Origin: Bretschneidera sinensis
Lineage: Eukaryota; Streptophyta; Magnoliopsida; Brassicales; Akaniaceae
Direction: 5' to 3'
DNA length: 64,000 bases
NCBI GenBank assembly: GCA_023935145.1
Contig: CM043697.1
Span: 47,592,001-47,656,000 of the forward strand
In this document: positions 32,618 through 44,734 of the stretch, in pieces
Position numbering within the stretch: the first letter of the stretch is position 1
How the letters are laid out: the number at the start of each line of letters is the position of its first letter
Position numbers and translations under genes: made by a program
Notes under the pieces: generated by a model
The model's database searches: none
What the model was told of the DNA's origin: nothing
The model's input: only the letters and a program-made list of their open reading frames with translations

Positions 32618-32989
32618 GTATGTCGAAAATCTTGTGCAACTAATTTGTTTTCTTTCTTGGAAACAGTGTAACAAGTCTTTTTGTTCCTTTTCTCCATCTC
32701 TCTGTTTTTTTTAATTCACCAACTAGTTCAAAGCTATTTTTTTAATTTACAAAAAGGTTTCATGTGCATCATGGTTAGTAAAAGAAGTTTTTCTAAATCG
32801 ACAGATTCAAACTTTTATAGTTTCGGGAATGTAGTCTAAATGATCTTGGAAAATACCATTTTCTGCCGTAGGATAAAGATATTTAGATTTAGAATCGATG
32901 TGTGAATGGTGTGTTTGTTATTATGATATATTATCAAAATGGCTATGACCTATATAAGTTGTAACCTTCCTAAAAATAATTTTGCAAAG
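32618..32989. other. Possible second intron start and flank within Mutator-like 3
   Basis: Follows CSA exon B with a donor-like gtatgt; no further CSA exon is recognisable before the right inverted repeat. Probably captured intron sequence. Confidence 0.5.
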
Positions 32990-33174
32990 GGAAGGTGAAT
33001 GTCATGTGAAAGGCATTAGTAATTGTTTTTTTTTTTCCGTTGAGCATATTGATCGAAAAATGGGTACAAAAAGTCGATTGCAACTGAGTCATAATTAAAA
33101 GAGTTGGGATGCCAAATTAATAGTTTAAGAAATTAAATGTTACAAGTTAATAAGTTTCTTATGGTGCAATAAAC
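32990..33174 (-). repeat. Right terminal inverted repeat of CSA-carrying element
   Basis: Reverse-complement partner of 25960-26150; outer tip ggtgcaataaac at 33163-33174. Confidence 0.8.
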
Positions 33175-33183
33175 CTTAATATT

Positions 33184-35102
33184 TATTAGTGAAGTTTCGA
33201 ATTGGATGGATCCAATCCTAACAAGAATTTCACGTCTTGGATCTTGGGTTATCCAATCTAAGTTGGGATTCTTGGATCTTGGGTTATCCAATCTAAGTTG
33301 GGCTCCTAAAGCCGGGCAAAAATACAGCTCTTTCTTACGTTGGGCTACAGACCCAATGTTTTTGTCGGTTGAATAAAACCGATACCCGCGCTTGGTAAGC
33401 TCTAAAGCCAACAAACCAGCCCATTCAACCACAATTTCCCCTCATCTTATCAGTGATCGTGAAGGAAAAGACAAACTTCAAATCCCCGTCCTTTACCAAA
33501 AGTTATGCCGGCTATTTAACCTCAACACCCAACCCACCTGCCCCAATTTCCCCAATCTCTACTCACTTCCGACGAACCCTACCCACCCCCGGCTACTGCG
33601 CTTCCACGGCGATCCAGCCGTCACGAGCGGAAATCACGCCGGTGCACGTTTCTCTCGCACAGATACCTATCATCGTCGCAATCTCCCAGTCTCAATATAG
33701 CTCTCTCCTCTGTTCCTTCGCGATTCATCTCTGTCATCCCCTGCGTCTCACCGAGTTGCACCGTCTCGTCTCGCAAGGTAAAATTCACTTCATACGTCTC
33801 TTTCAGCTGTTTTCGTATTGTAAATTGAGAGGAAGATTGTGGCATGGTTGAGTTCGTCCACTTCTTCTAATATAAGTACTTTTTTTTTATGGTAGGTGCT
33901 TTGTTTTGAATAGGAGGAATTTGATGATATGTGAAATCCTTTAATTTTAAGGGCTCGGCTCCTCTCCAGTATACTTTTTCCTCCAATTTCCCTCGATAAG
34001 CTCTTAGATGAGTTTAAATGATCGGATGTGATCAATAGTCATAATTAAATCTGGTAAAACCTCTTTCTCTCTCCCCAAAATATCAGCATCGACTTCGATC
34101 TACACAGAGCTTTATTCCTATTTTTTCTTTGTTTTTTATGAACTGCAATGAGACTTTCACTTTATTTACAACAATTATTTTATATTTGTTTTTTGCTAAT
34201 AAGCGATTAGCTTCTGATTTTGTGAAGAGGGAGATTTAGAAAATCTAAAGAGAGAAAGCGTGGTTACTGTAAGAAACTAAAACCTTTAATTTGAGTTTGG
34301 GAGAGAAAGAATCAAGTAGAGAGTGATAAGATCTTATTGAGCTTTCATAGAGAGAGGAGTTAATCGAAGCACTAAACTGGTTTTAGAGATAGAGAACATG
34401 AGTTTTCTGGTTTTAGAGTGAGAAAGTAAGTTTGTGATTTCTCCTTTATTTTCAATTTTTTTTTTTTTTAGTTTTATCAATTCCATTTATTCTGTACTGC
34501 AAAAGGGATATGGTTCATATGAAAAATTAGCGAGGCTTTGGAGGTCTGATGTTGAGGTTTTCAGTCTTTCCTTTTGTTTGGTTGTCTAGAAAGAAGATGA
34601 ATCTAAAAAAAATGGTTAATTATGTAGAAGAAATTCAGTTGAAGTAATTATGTTGGGGTTGTTTTTTGTGGGGATGTGAAAAGGGGGATTCTCCATGGGT
34701 TAAGATTGAGTGCATCTAATTGGTAAAAGAAGTATTGATCACGACTGATCAAGAAAAGGTTGTCAGGTGTCACTCATCTAAAAGTGTATTGAGGGAAATT
34801 GGGGAAAAGCTATAATGGAGAGGAACTGAACCCTAAGTTTAATGTGATAGTTATGTTATTGCATTTTCTCTTTGTAAAATTGAATTTCTTTGTTACCACA
34901 AAAATGGAAACCTTTTCCACATTTTGACCCTTTTCATTTCATTTTGCCACCAATAAGTGGTCGTAAGCCAAACCAAAAATGATGTTAGTAGCTCAAAGTT
35001 GAGAGGTGCTTTAAGCTATACGGAACATATCCATTGCGAAGAAGTCTTTCATCTTAATAATTCAACACGCTCAAGAATTAAAACCTGTCTTTGTCTAAAC
35101 TA
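33184..35102. other. Flank upstream of NKAP-like pseudogene
   Basis: Contains a 35-bp-period duplication (33236-33302). At 33430-33776 a CT- and C-rich stretch ends in cgcaag|gtaaaa, which looks like a plant 5' leader exon with a splice donor; it may belong to the NKAP-like locus, with an intron up to about 35.1 kb. This is inference. The rest (33.8-35.1 kb) is AT-rich without recognisable coding sequence. Confidence 0.4.
33236..33302. repeat. Tandem duplication, period 35 bp
   Basis: cttggatcttgggttatcc and the following aatctaagttggg occur at 33236-33267 and again at 33271-33302 without change. Confidence 0.95.
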
Positions 35103-36574
35103 ATGGGCCACCTAGCATCCATAGTTGAAACCCTTGATAGACGGCGCCACTGTTACGACCGAGAAAACAGTCGATACACATCGGAATCCGACAAATCCTT
35201 CGACTACCGCCATTGCCGCAGCCCTAGCTATGACAGATATGACCGAGATCAGCATGACGGCGATCGACACCACCTTCATTGCCATCACTCGGATTCGCCC
35301 GACTACCAGAACCCTAGAGGAGGAAGAAACAATCCTGTACCCAACCGGAACCTGAACTCCCTGCCCAGAGAGCCACAATTATTTGGACTGAGGTTATCGG
35401 AATGGGAGAGACTAGGAGTCAGAATCTGATGAGGAGTTAAAGGGATTGAGTTACGAGGAGTATAGGAGGCAGAAGCGGTAGAAGATGCGGAAGTCAATGA
35501 AGTTTTGCTTCTGGGTGAATACGACAAGTCCCCTGATAGACGAGATTGATGAATTGGAAGACAAAGCGGATGAAATTTCTAAGAAATACAGGCCAGATTC
35601 CGAAGAAAAGAGCGATTCTAGTGAGAGAGAGAAAGCAAAAGATAGTTATGGGAAGAGTTTGACTTGTAAGCATAGAGGAATTAGATCATCGTCTTACAGT
35701 GAAAGTGAGTCGGAGGTAGATGAGACTGAGAGCAAGACTGAGAGTGAATCAGATGACGAGGAAGGTCAAAGACGGAGAAAGAAGTTGAGGAAGAGGCAGA
35801 GTAGGCGAAGCATGAGTAGTAGGAAGAGCAGAAGTAGAGGAATTCGAAGTAGGAGGAAGAGTAGAAGGTATAGTGATTCGGATGAGAGTGAGAGTGAAGA
35901 AAGCAAAACTGAAGAATATGATGTTAGTGGGTCTTTCGATGACGATCAGTCAAAGAAGAAGTGGACATGTTCGGTCTAAACAGAGTAAGAGAAGGAGAAA
36001 GTCTGAAATCGAAAATGAGAGTTCGTTTCCTAATGAGAGCTCAGACTCTGGAGTGGATGCTAAGAGTACAAAGGAGGCGAAGAAGGCTGAAATTAACGTT
36101 GAGGTGCTAAAATTTAAGGAGATGATTGAGGCACAGATGAAACCTGCATTGGATAATGAATCAGTGGTTGGGCTAATGCCGTTGCCGAAAGCTGAAGGCC
36201 ATATTAGTTATGGTGGTGCCTTGAGACCTGGTGAAGGTGGTGCCATTGCACAGTATGTGCAGCAAGGGAAGCGTATACCACGAAGAGGTGAAGTGGGTCT
36301 TAAAGCGGAGGAGATTCAGAAGTTTGAGAGTCTTGGGAATGTGATGAGCGGTAGTAGGCATCAAAGGACAAATGCCATTTGTATTAGGAAGGAAAGACAG
36401 GTTTACAGTGCTGAGGACAAGCAGGCATTGGCTATGTTAAGCTATGAGGAGAAGTCCAAGTGTGAACACAAGGTTATGGCTGATTTGCAGCGGCTGGTTC
36501 AGCGCCACATTGGGCAAGATGTTGGTCCTTCTCACGATCCTTTTGCTCCAAAAGCAGACTGTGCCGATGCTTGA
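35103..36574 (+). pseudogene. NKAP-like (SynMuv product domain) gene copy, frameshifted
   Basis: NKAP is a nuclear RNA-binding/splicing-linked repressor with an RS/acidic N-terminus and a conserved C-terminal domain. Here part 1 (35103-35410) has SPSYDRYDRDQHDGDRHH and SDSPDYQNP. Part 2 (about 35416-35960, next frame) has ESESDEELKGLSYEEYRRQKR, a TAG at 35479, KMRKSMKF and RS/Glu-rich repeats. Part 3 (about 35960-36574, third frame) has KFKEMIEAQ, MPLPKAEGHISYGGALRPGE, GEVGL, MSGSRHQR and HKVMADLQRLVQRHIGQDV. Two frameshifts and at least one stop make it a pseudogene. The C-terminal domain is well kept, so decay is fairly recent or that part was under constraint longest. ATG 35103 is the first ATG of the frame; the true start is uncertain. 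Confidence 0.87.
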
Positions 36575-39500
36575 TACTCATGCATGTTTAATGTAATCTG
36601 TATTGTTGCTTTGTTATTTCCTGTTTTAATGAGAATGCTCTTTAGCTGAATAATATGGAACTAATTGTGGGCTGGCTTTCAAATTAGATGATTGGGCTTG
36701 TTAATTTTCATTTCTCTTTCTGAGAATTCTGGCATGTTCTGCTTAGTGGTAGGCTTGAGGGTGTGTGCAAACTTTTAGTGCTTCAAATCTTTTAAGTGGA
36801 AACCTATCTCACTGAAAAACGCGTGGCCTGTTGGTCATTGCAGAAGTGCATAAGGGACATCATAGGAATTGAAGGAAATCCTTTTGATGGTTGATTTTCA
36901 ACAATACAATTATTCAAAAGTCTAGGTTTTATGTTGCTTCCATAGTTTTGGGGTTTGAAATGGTGTTTTACAGTTTTGTAACGGCTACTTTCAGGACCTG
37001 GAAATTTAATGTGATAAAAAAAACTAATTTTACTTCTGTGATGAATAATTTCATATAAAATCACAAATTTTCTAATGCATGTAGCAGGTTGGTGAAAAGT
37101 GGGAAGTGGAAACACGTTTCTCAAGATTAATTTAAGATAACGTTCTTGTTTCTGTTTTCCCGTAATTTATTACTTATAGCTTGAATTTGTGCCTGTTCTG
37201 TGTTGCATGCCTTATTGCATTTTTGTTAATCTGTCATTTATACCGTTCTTGTTTGACGCAAATTAAGGATTCAAGGCTATGAACTAAGAATTTCTTGGAA
37301 ATGATAAGTTGAAACGTTTATCATATTTATTCAAGGTGCTTGATGACTTGCAACTGTAGATTTGGTTACATACAGTCTGTTAAAATCTCTTTTCTGATGA
37401 ATAAGTTTGATCGTGGATTGAGAAACTGTCTAGCACATGTTCCTAGAAGACCATGCACATTTTTTTCATCTTTTTCTTTACACCTGATAATTAGAGAACA
37501 TGTTTCTTTTATCTCATTGTTATCTTGAAATTTAAGATTCTCAACTTTGCATGAGTTACAGTGAATATCTGGTTTCTATTGTATGCTGTATATAGCTTGG
37601 AGCTTGGGTTTGTTTTCTTATATAAAATAGGTGTCTAAGGTGAAACAATTTTAGTCATTTAAAGCTTCAAAAGCTAATATTCAAATTGAAGTTGCTTGAA
37701 ATCTGGAGATGATTACAAGGATAAAACAGTTGGGTAAACGAGAGATGGAAAATCGTAATATCTTTGAGATAAAGCTTCTTGATAGGGTGTGGATATTTAC
37801 AAGGAGATGGAAGCCATTTTGATGTTGTTGATGGATAATAATTTTAAGTGGAGTTTGGACCTGATAAAGGTTAGACACATGCGCTTAGTTGCTCCTTTTC
37901 TATTTGTTCAAATCTTTTGGTTGTGACATGTATTACTTGAGAATTGGGCTGGCCAAGGTTCATTGACTAGATTAATATTGGGTGTTTGTGTTATTGGAAA
38001 ATGATGCTTACAATAGCATTAGATTTTTCTGGAATGGTCGGTCACCTGTTGTTTCTACTTATGGTAGACATTTCATGAGAAAAATGGAGTCAGATTAGAT
38101 CAACTTGAATTAATTTCGATGGCATGTGAGGATTTCAATCAAGACATTGATTTTATCTCAATCTATCTGCTAGGAAGAGGTTGTGATGTGTACTGTGTAG
38201 CAGAGACTTTGTTATCATCATTAACTTTTCATTAGAATATAAGAAGTTTTTGGTTGATGTACTCTATATTTTTGTTCCATAAATTTATTCTGACTTGTGG
38301 AGTTCCTTGTTTTTTGATTTCTTCTCAAAGCTAACCTTCTGAAACCCTTCATCAAATGATAAAGATGATAACAATAGGGTAAATGGATGATAAAAATTCA
38401 ACTATATATACACACTCACATACACATATGTGTACACACGCATACACGTGACCAGATTTTGTGAATACAATATATAAGGACCGCTACTACAAATAGTTGT
38501 ACACCCTTGATCGTGAAATATCAATTGTGTGAACATATCCAAATTTGAGGGTCCAAGAGTTTTTTAAAATGTTCTTGATGGAAAACAATGTGAATGAAAG
38601 ATCCCATTGAATTGAATTGGGTCATGAATCTAAGAAATAGTTGAAATTCTGGATGTTTCTCAATATTTCTCTCAATTTGAAAATTCATGATTTTAATTGA
38701 TGTCCTTTCATTGATTCCTCCTAAATTGCATTGATTGATCCTAAAGATTTCATTTCAATTGGAATTTGGTTATTCACGGATCCCCGCCAAGGATCTATGG
38801 TTGAATGGTTAAAGTGCCCAAACAACCCTTTGATATATGTTGTTCCCAGTTCAGCCAGCTCTGATTGGAAATGCTAAAATGAGTGGAGCGATGTGTGTGT
38901 GTGTATATATAGATATAAAATTTTCTGACATGCTACCCTGTCAGAATTCTGTAGTGTCTTTGATCTGAACACCTTTTTCATTTGTTTGAATTGCAAGGCA
39001 ATTATGTATGTCGCGTGTTCTTTAACTAGCTTAATATCTTTTGAAGGGAAATCGAATTTCTAAAAGTCCATGATTTTTTATTTTCTACTGTTATCAAGAG
39101 AAGCACTTTATTAGCCCTTGTTCCCATTAGGTTGCATGTGAAATTTATTGCTGTTTGATGCAATGCACCTCTATTTTGGAGGGAAGATATATTTTGTTTT
39201 TGAGGAGTGGTATACAGTTTTTTTATGGGGGGAGTTGTACACATTGTTAAACAACATCAATGCGGTTAAAGTGACGGTTAAGACTGATTGGTCTTGGTAT
39301 AATTATAAAGGCTCTGCCATGACTATCAAAATGAAGTTATTTTGATTCAGAAACTGATTTTCAGTTTGAATAGGCAACTTATGGGCTAGGAGAAAGGGAT
39401 ATATGGACCATATGATCAATAAGAGTGACATCTCAAGGATGATGCATAGGAGGAAATTTCTCACCAATACCAAAGAGATGTGGATAATTGATATTAGGGG

Positions 39501-40019
39501 TGCATTTAGAGTGAGGAATAAAGACAACACTTGAAGTGAAGAAAGGAATTAGGGATAAAATGGATTAGATGATAAGAGAGTGGCTGGGAACATAGGGAAC
39601 CTAGGTCGTAGAGAAGAATGTGAGTATTTTCTTTGTAAATGCTTTGGCTTGGGGAGTGGAGTTTATGTTAAGTTTTTCTTAATTATCAAATTTTCAGTAT
39701 GCTATTTTTTTCCCATTGTGGTAATCAATGTAATGTTTTAATTAAATAAAAGGAGGCTATTTGCACATGGTTTCCCTATGGAATGCTCATAGAGAGACAT
39801 TGATCCTTGTTAGGCATACATGCAATTTATAATCTATTACCAACAAAAAGGGAAAAAAGAAAAAGGATAGAGAGAATGAGCCTAACTTATGTGTTTTGAT
39901 CTTACTCGTGCTTTTAAAAAGGAGAAAAAAAAGCCGTGGCCTTTTTTTCGTTAAAAGCTTTTGAGTGGTGCTCATATTTTTTATGTTAAAATGAGAGCTT
40001 TTATGCGGAGTGGATTGTG
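36575..40019. other. AT-rich intergenic DNA
   Basis: No gene recognised. Likely 3' flank of the NKAP-like locus to about 36.8 kb (no poly-A tract, so no sign of retrocopying). TA/CA-rich short repeats lie at 38402-38445 and a (GT)n run at 38891-38904. The ORFs in this stretch show no known domain. Confidence 0.6.
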
Positions 40020-40208
40020 TTGCACCATTAAGATCATGATCCTCTCTATTTGAAAATTGAAATGGAGTCAAGTTTACGGTGAGATTGAATGCTACATCAT
40101 TAAATGCAGAATATTCAAATTCAAATTTGTCAATGTGACATTCAATCTCACCATGAACTTGACTTTCAGTTCAATTCTTAAATGGAAAGGATTGTGGTCC
40201 GCACCATT
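40020..40208. mobile_element. Foldback MITE
   Basis: Two arms of about 78 bp (40020-40098 and 40131-40208) are reverse complements, with best blocks ggtgagattgaatg and gtcaagtt and the outer ..gcaccatta tips. The loop is about 32 bp. No coding capacity. Target duplication not resolved, so superfamily is left open. Confidence 0.75.
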
Positions 40209-40411
40209 ATATGCATTTTCTATTTGAGGACAGCAATGTAGGTTTGTAATTGCTTTTTATCTATAATTTTTTTGTAGGTATGTATTGCTTTTGGTCTGGA
40301 TGATTGGTGACTGCAAAAGCACCATGGATATTTTAATATTAATTGGAAAGATTTTTTTTGTGTTTATCGTCTAGATTTACCTTTTCCAGTTGATTATTTC
40401 CTTTTCTTCTT

Positions 40412-40540
40412 TTTTTTTGATAAGTAAATAAAATGTATTAGACGAAAGCACCAAGGGGTGCAACCCATATACAAGGTTATTTATGTGAGAGAAACTCTGC
40501 AAAATCTACTAAATATAAGCCACTTTGTTTGAAAACTTTT
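40412..40540 (-). mobile_element. Probable 3' tail of a truncated L1-type LINE
   Basis: A T-run followed by gataagtaaataaaatg and caccaaggggtgcaacccat resembles the poly-A-bearing 3' end of a plant L1 family, minus strand. Recognition is from memory of such tails; no ORF remains. Confidence 0.4.
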
Positions 40541-43260
40541 TGACATTTTTAATCTTCTTTCCTTTTTTTTCCATGGTGTTGGGCAACGTCAAGACCAAGG
40601 AGCTACACTGATCTCACTCCAATCCTTTTCTTTAGAGTGAATGTGAGATAGTTATATGACTGATAATTGATTCTGTTTCTATAGTCTGAGAGTAGATGAG
40701 AAAATTTGTGATTGGGTTTATTGGCTGATGAGGAAGGTGAACCCTCTATTCCTAGCATGGAACCAGATAATATTGGGCTCCAATCTGTAAAACAGGAGTA
40801 AATATTCATGAGAGTGGTGATAATGAACATTTACTCAAAAACAGAATCCCCTGCATGTTTGTTTGATACTCAATCGTTGTCTTTTATATCTGGCTTCCAA
40901 GTACTCCTTGTCATCTAATACATGTATTCTTGTTCAACTGTCCATTTTGATTATTATCTTTTTCTATGCAGTTGAGATATTGTATTTAGGTTTATCTTAT
41001 CATATAGGCAATAGTTCTCCATAGTTAGAACTTCAGGCGCATATATATTGCAAACATTTCAGGTATCTAAGCTGGGGATATTCTAAGGAATTAAAAGCTG
41101 GGAATTACACTAGCATTTTAAATCATTTGACATTTCACAAATATCCTAAGCACATTGGTGGACAATTTTGAAAAATTTGATGAAGGAGATATCCACTCTG
41201 GGATTTGTGGAGAAAATGAAATTCACAGCAATGGCAAGAAGGGGTTGGGCGAGTTTTAAATGAAACTTCCATCTGTTCTATAAGGTTAGTTGCCCCTCTT
41301 GCTTAATTAGCTTTCAGGCCTCATGTGACTTAGATTAATGTTGATAAAAGTGTAGCAATATTGATTTGCGGCATTAGATTTTTGGTCTGTTCACAATAAT
41401 ATGCAAGTGACTGTGATATGTACTGCTGGTTATTTTTGGGAATTTATTTATTTTTTGTTTTTATTGTTGTCAAATTATTTTGATCATGTTTTGCTCTTTG
41501 CAACCATAACCACTCGAAAAAGGATCAATATTAAATCGTTTGCTGTGCCAGTTATGATATCATGGAAGCTCTTGAGAATCTCCAGCTGGTTTTAAATGAC
41601 TGTGGAACATGTTAAAGTACATCTTGATGTGCAAGTAGGAAGTTAGAGTTTTTTCGTAAACTAGACTGCGAGAGCACCCCAAAATCATTTTTCCCTTAAG
41701 ACTGCTCTTGTAATCATAAAATGCCAAACAAAGGCATTTTTTTTTGTATTGGTCATGCTTAGGTGAAAGTGTCGGTTGGATTCTACAAACCCGATTCTAC
41801 AAACCCTAAAGGAGTATAGGGACAGAAGAAGATGATTTTTCCCTATTGGCCTGTTGGCCCATTCTCTTATTTCTTTCTCCCTCGATCATTCTAAATATAC
41901 TTGCTTCTTGTTAAAAATAAAAAGTCTGCATTTTTTTGTTCTCCCTTTGTTGATGATATCAGTTTTTTGAGTTATTAACATAGAACTTAATTCTCATAAA
42001 AATGTTCTACCACTTAAATGTTTTTGTTGGAATTAATGTATTTTTCTGTAAAAAATAAGGAAACTAAAAAGGGAAAAAGATATCAAGAAGGCTCTAGAGA
42101 CGAGGGAGGTTGGCTAGCAGGCCAACAAGCTTTATTGACGTGATGAAACATTGTAAAAATATCATGTGAAGAATCTAGTGCATGATAATGGGTGGAACTT
42201 TAACTTACCGATAATCTTGTCTCAAGTCAATCTCACACCAATCCTCTACGGGAACCAAATTGGCCCTAAAGGTTTAGGTGAAGCCCAAGATTAGAAGCTT
42301 CCATGCATATCAACATATGTAAGTGCAGAGTAGGTGCTCCACAAAAGTGGAGACATGTATCAGTATTGTATTTGATGGAGGTAATATGTTCCATCACTTG
42401 TTATTGATAAAATAAAAGTATTTAATTATTTTGTTAAAATTCTTACAGTTTCTATTCTCCTTTTATCATTGATACCGGGCGGCGGCGAATTCTTATGGTA
42501 TATCTGTCTTGAGAGTCAATTAAGTGTGGAATGTTTATTACATTATTTATTTGAGTTTGCTAGAGATTTGAAAGGTGCAATCTCCTAAATTTGATGATAA
42601 ACTATATCTCTCTACCTATTTGTATTTTTTGGGTGGGTGTGGTAGACCTATTGGGTTAGTGATAATGAAACCTTTAGTCTTGTATTGTCTTCCTCATCAG
42701 GAAGGTGGAGAAACCTTTGGAATTCAATTAACTGTCCTGAATACTGATATTGCAAAATTATGGGGACTTAATAAGAAAACAAAGATATTGCAAAAATACT
42801 GGGTGTTTGAAGTTGAGCCTATGTGAAGGAGTCTTAGAAATTTAGATGTTGTATTGAGAAGACAAAAGATGGTATTCAAACATGACATTTGTATGGCTTT
42901 GTAAACTAGGTGAATGAAGTCCTTCTACCTGACGAAAATTTAAATACATAGGCGAAAAAGTTTGTTGTGTATCAAGAGAAGTGAATACGCACATTGCATT
43001 GATTGGTGGATATTTGATAGTGGACAAATAACTGCAAAAAGTGTCTTAATTTGGGAGATAAGATTATGAGATCACTGGTGTCAAAAGATGATTCTGGCAT
43101 GCCCTACTGAAGACAAAAAGTAAACCTTTCAAATGATAACGCGGTGGAATGGTAGTAGAAAAGGTTTACGGGTGATTTATATAGCATCAAAAAAATGATA
43201 TTGGCTCTATAGGACCTCTCTTAAGCATAGAAGCCAATTTTCTCAATTAGTAGTTTTATT

Positions 43261-43344
43261 ATTGTTTGGATTGTTTCATTATTTTCAGGGCACCCAATGG
43301 TCATTGTTTGGGTTGTTTCATTATTTTCAGGGTACACGATGGTC
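43261..43344. repeat. Tandem duplication, period 42 bp
   Basis: attgtttgg(a/g)ttgtttcattattttcagg.. occurs at 43261-43302 and 43303-43344 with four differences; it is in frame in the ORF that covers it. Confidence 0.93.
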
Positions 43345-44734
43345 CTTTTTTGGTTAATGTTCCTGCACTTTGCCTTGCAAATATAGTTAAAGAAACTTTA
43401 GTTTCAACAAGTCTCTGCTCATCTGTTCGTGCTATCCATATTTCAAATCCCTTTGCTAAATTTCTTGCAGCAAAATTTTTATTTTCCTTTCTAGGTAATA
43501 ATTAGATGTTAGTACTTGTGTTACGTGTAGCGTATGTCAGTGTACCAATGAGGTGTCATGTATGCATCCTTAAACAAAATAGGTCTGTTAATTTTCAGTA
43601 TTTTCTGGTTAAATAACTTATTGAAGAAACAAAAAATTTCTGGTTAAATTGAAGCTTTTGCTTAAAAAAAATTGATCAGTTAATTATTTATTGGAGTTCC
43701 GCTAATTGGATGTCGTTGATACAATCTGTCATGGAGAAGGGTCGGATGCAAACCAACCTATAGCCTGTGTAATGATAGTCCTCGGACGATTGAGCTAGAA
43801 ACCAAAAATGCTCTTCGTCTCACTCAAAAGTTAGGGAGTTTATACGGGAAGAAGACTGCAAGTCTTGTTCGGCCGAATCTACACAGGTGTGGCCATTTGC
43901 TTAAATGAATTGATCCTTGATCTAAATTGCAATGTACAAAATTAGTTGCCTAATTAAACTGAGCGACTATGAAACTTTTTGACCTCAATGGCTTGTGATC
44001 AAGTGCCCGCTTATAATGTGTTTGGATGATAGTAATGAAGGGAATGGAATGGAAAGTTTGGGAGATTTTTAAAGAGGGGAATGGAAATGGGGTGTACTTG
44101 ATAGCCTCTTTTTACCTCTAAAATCTCATTTTTGGACATTTTTCATTTTGGAGGTTTTTAGTTGGTGATGTAATCCTCGTTTTTAATAAGGGTGTTTGTG
44201 TAACTTTTCAATATAACTTAAACATTTCATTTTTATCATCTTCCATCCAAATAAAAGAATGTTACATTATTCTTCTTTTTTCATTTTGTTTAATTATGAC
44301 ATTCGTATAGGGATTGAAACAAGGGATGGCGAATCACATCTTTTTACCTTAATTTTCATTACCTTTCATTCCATTAAAGCTTCCAATCAGTGTGCTAATA
44401 ATGTTTAATCAATGGTCATGACATGATTCGGTAGTTATAGGAATGACTACGAACTTTATAATTTTTTGGATTTAATCTTGCCGGGATACACGAATCCAAA
44501 CTTGTGCGTGCAGCTTGAAGGAGACCCTTACTGACTACCTCCTTGTATAATCTCAACTTTTCTGATTTTCCAGGCTATTTAATGCAAGAAAAAACTACTC
44601 AAGTGCAATTACTATGTACAACTTAAAAGCATTCGTATTTGGTAGGATATAGTGATAATCAATTCAAATACTCTTGATGAAATTTATCTATAATCAATTC
44701 TAATTAGTCTTAATGAAAATTACTACATCTCTTA

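Larger units (their letters stand above)
25960..33174. mobile_element. Mutator-like element 3 carrying CSA/ERCC8 gene fragment (Pack-MULE-like)
   Basis: Inverted repeats of roughly 180-190 bp at 25960-26150 and 32990-33174 both start gtttattgcacc and share aaactattaatttggcat and gcaatcgact. Flanking 9-mers tttaataca (25951-25959) and cttaatatt (33175-33183) share the core TTAATA. Between the repeats lie two exons and an intron of a CSA-like gene. An Athila-type element (26430-32344) was inserted later; without it and one duplication the unit is about 1.3 kb. No transposase is present, so mobility would have needed a MuDR-type enzyme in trans. Confidence 0.83.
40209..44731. other. Unassigned AT-rich DNA
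   Basis: No gene recognised. It contains the LINE-like tail at 40412-40540 and the 42-bp duplication at 43261-43344. The 83-codon ORF at 42575-42826 and the 79-codon ORF at 43266-43505 have no domain I recognise; codon use and context do not favour genes. A stretch at about 44018-44395 has MITE-like ends (ggaatggaat / attccattaaag) but no clear boundaries. Confidence 0.55.

Noticed and set aside
33392..33851. Pro/Ser-rich ORFs at 33392-33700 and 33453-33851
   Set aside because: Two overlapping frames in a C-rich leader-like stretch with no domain; better read as untranslated leader or promoter.
35103..36574. A live NKAP gene with sequencing errors
   Set aside because: Besides two frameshifts there is an in-frame TAG explained by a substitution, so errors in homopolymers alone do not explain it. 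Reads could still change this view.
42575..42826. 83-codon ORF as a gene
   Set aside because: No recognised domain, no flanking exons, AT-rich context; insufficient support.
43690..43900. Possible tRNA-like sequence
   Set aside because: Some GC-rich stem-like pieces, but no A/B box order or cloverleaf could be fitted.
44018..44395. MITE with ggaatggaat-type ends
   Set aside because: Ends are only loosely complementary and no target duplication was found; left as a remark.
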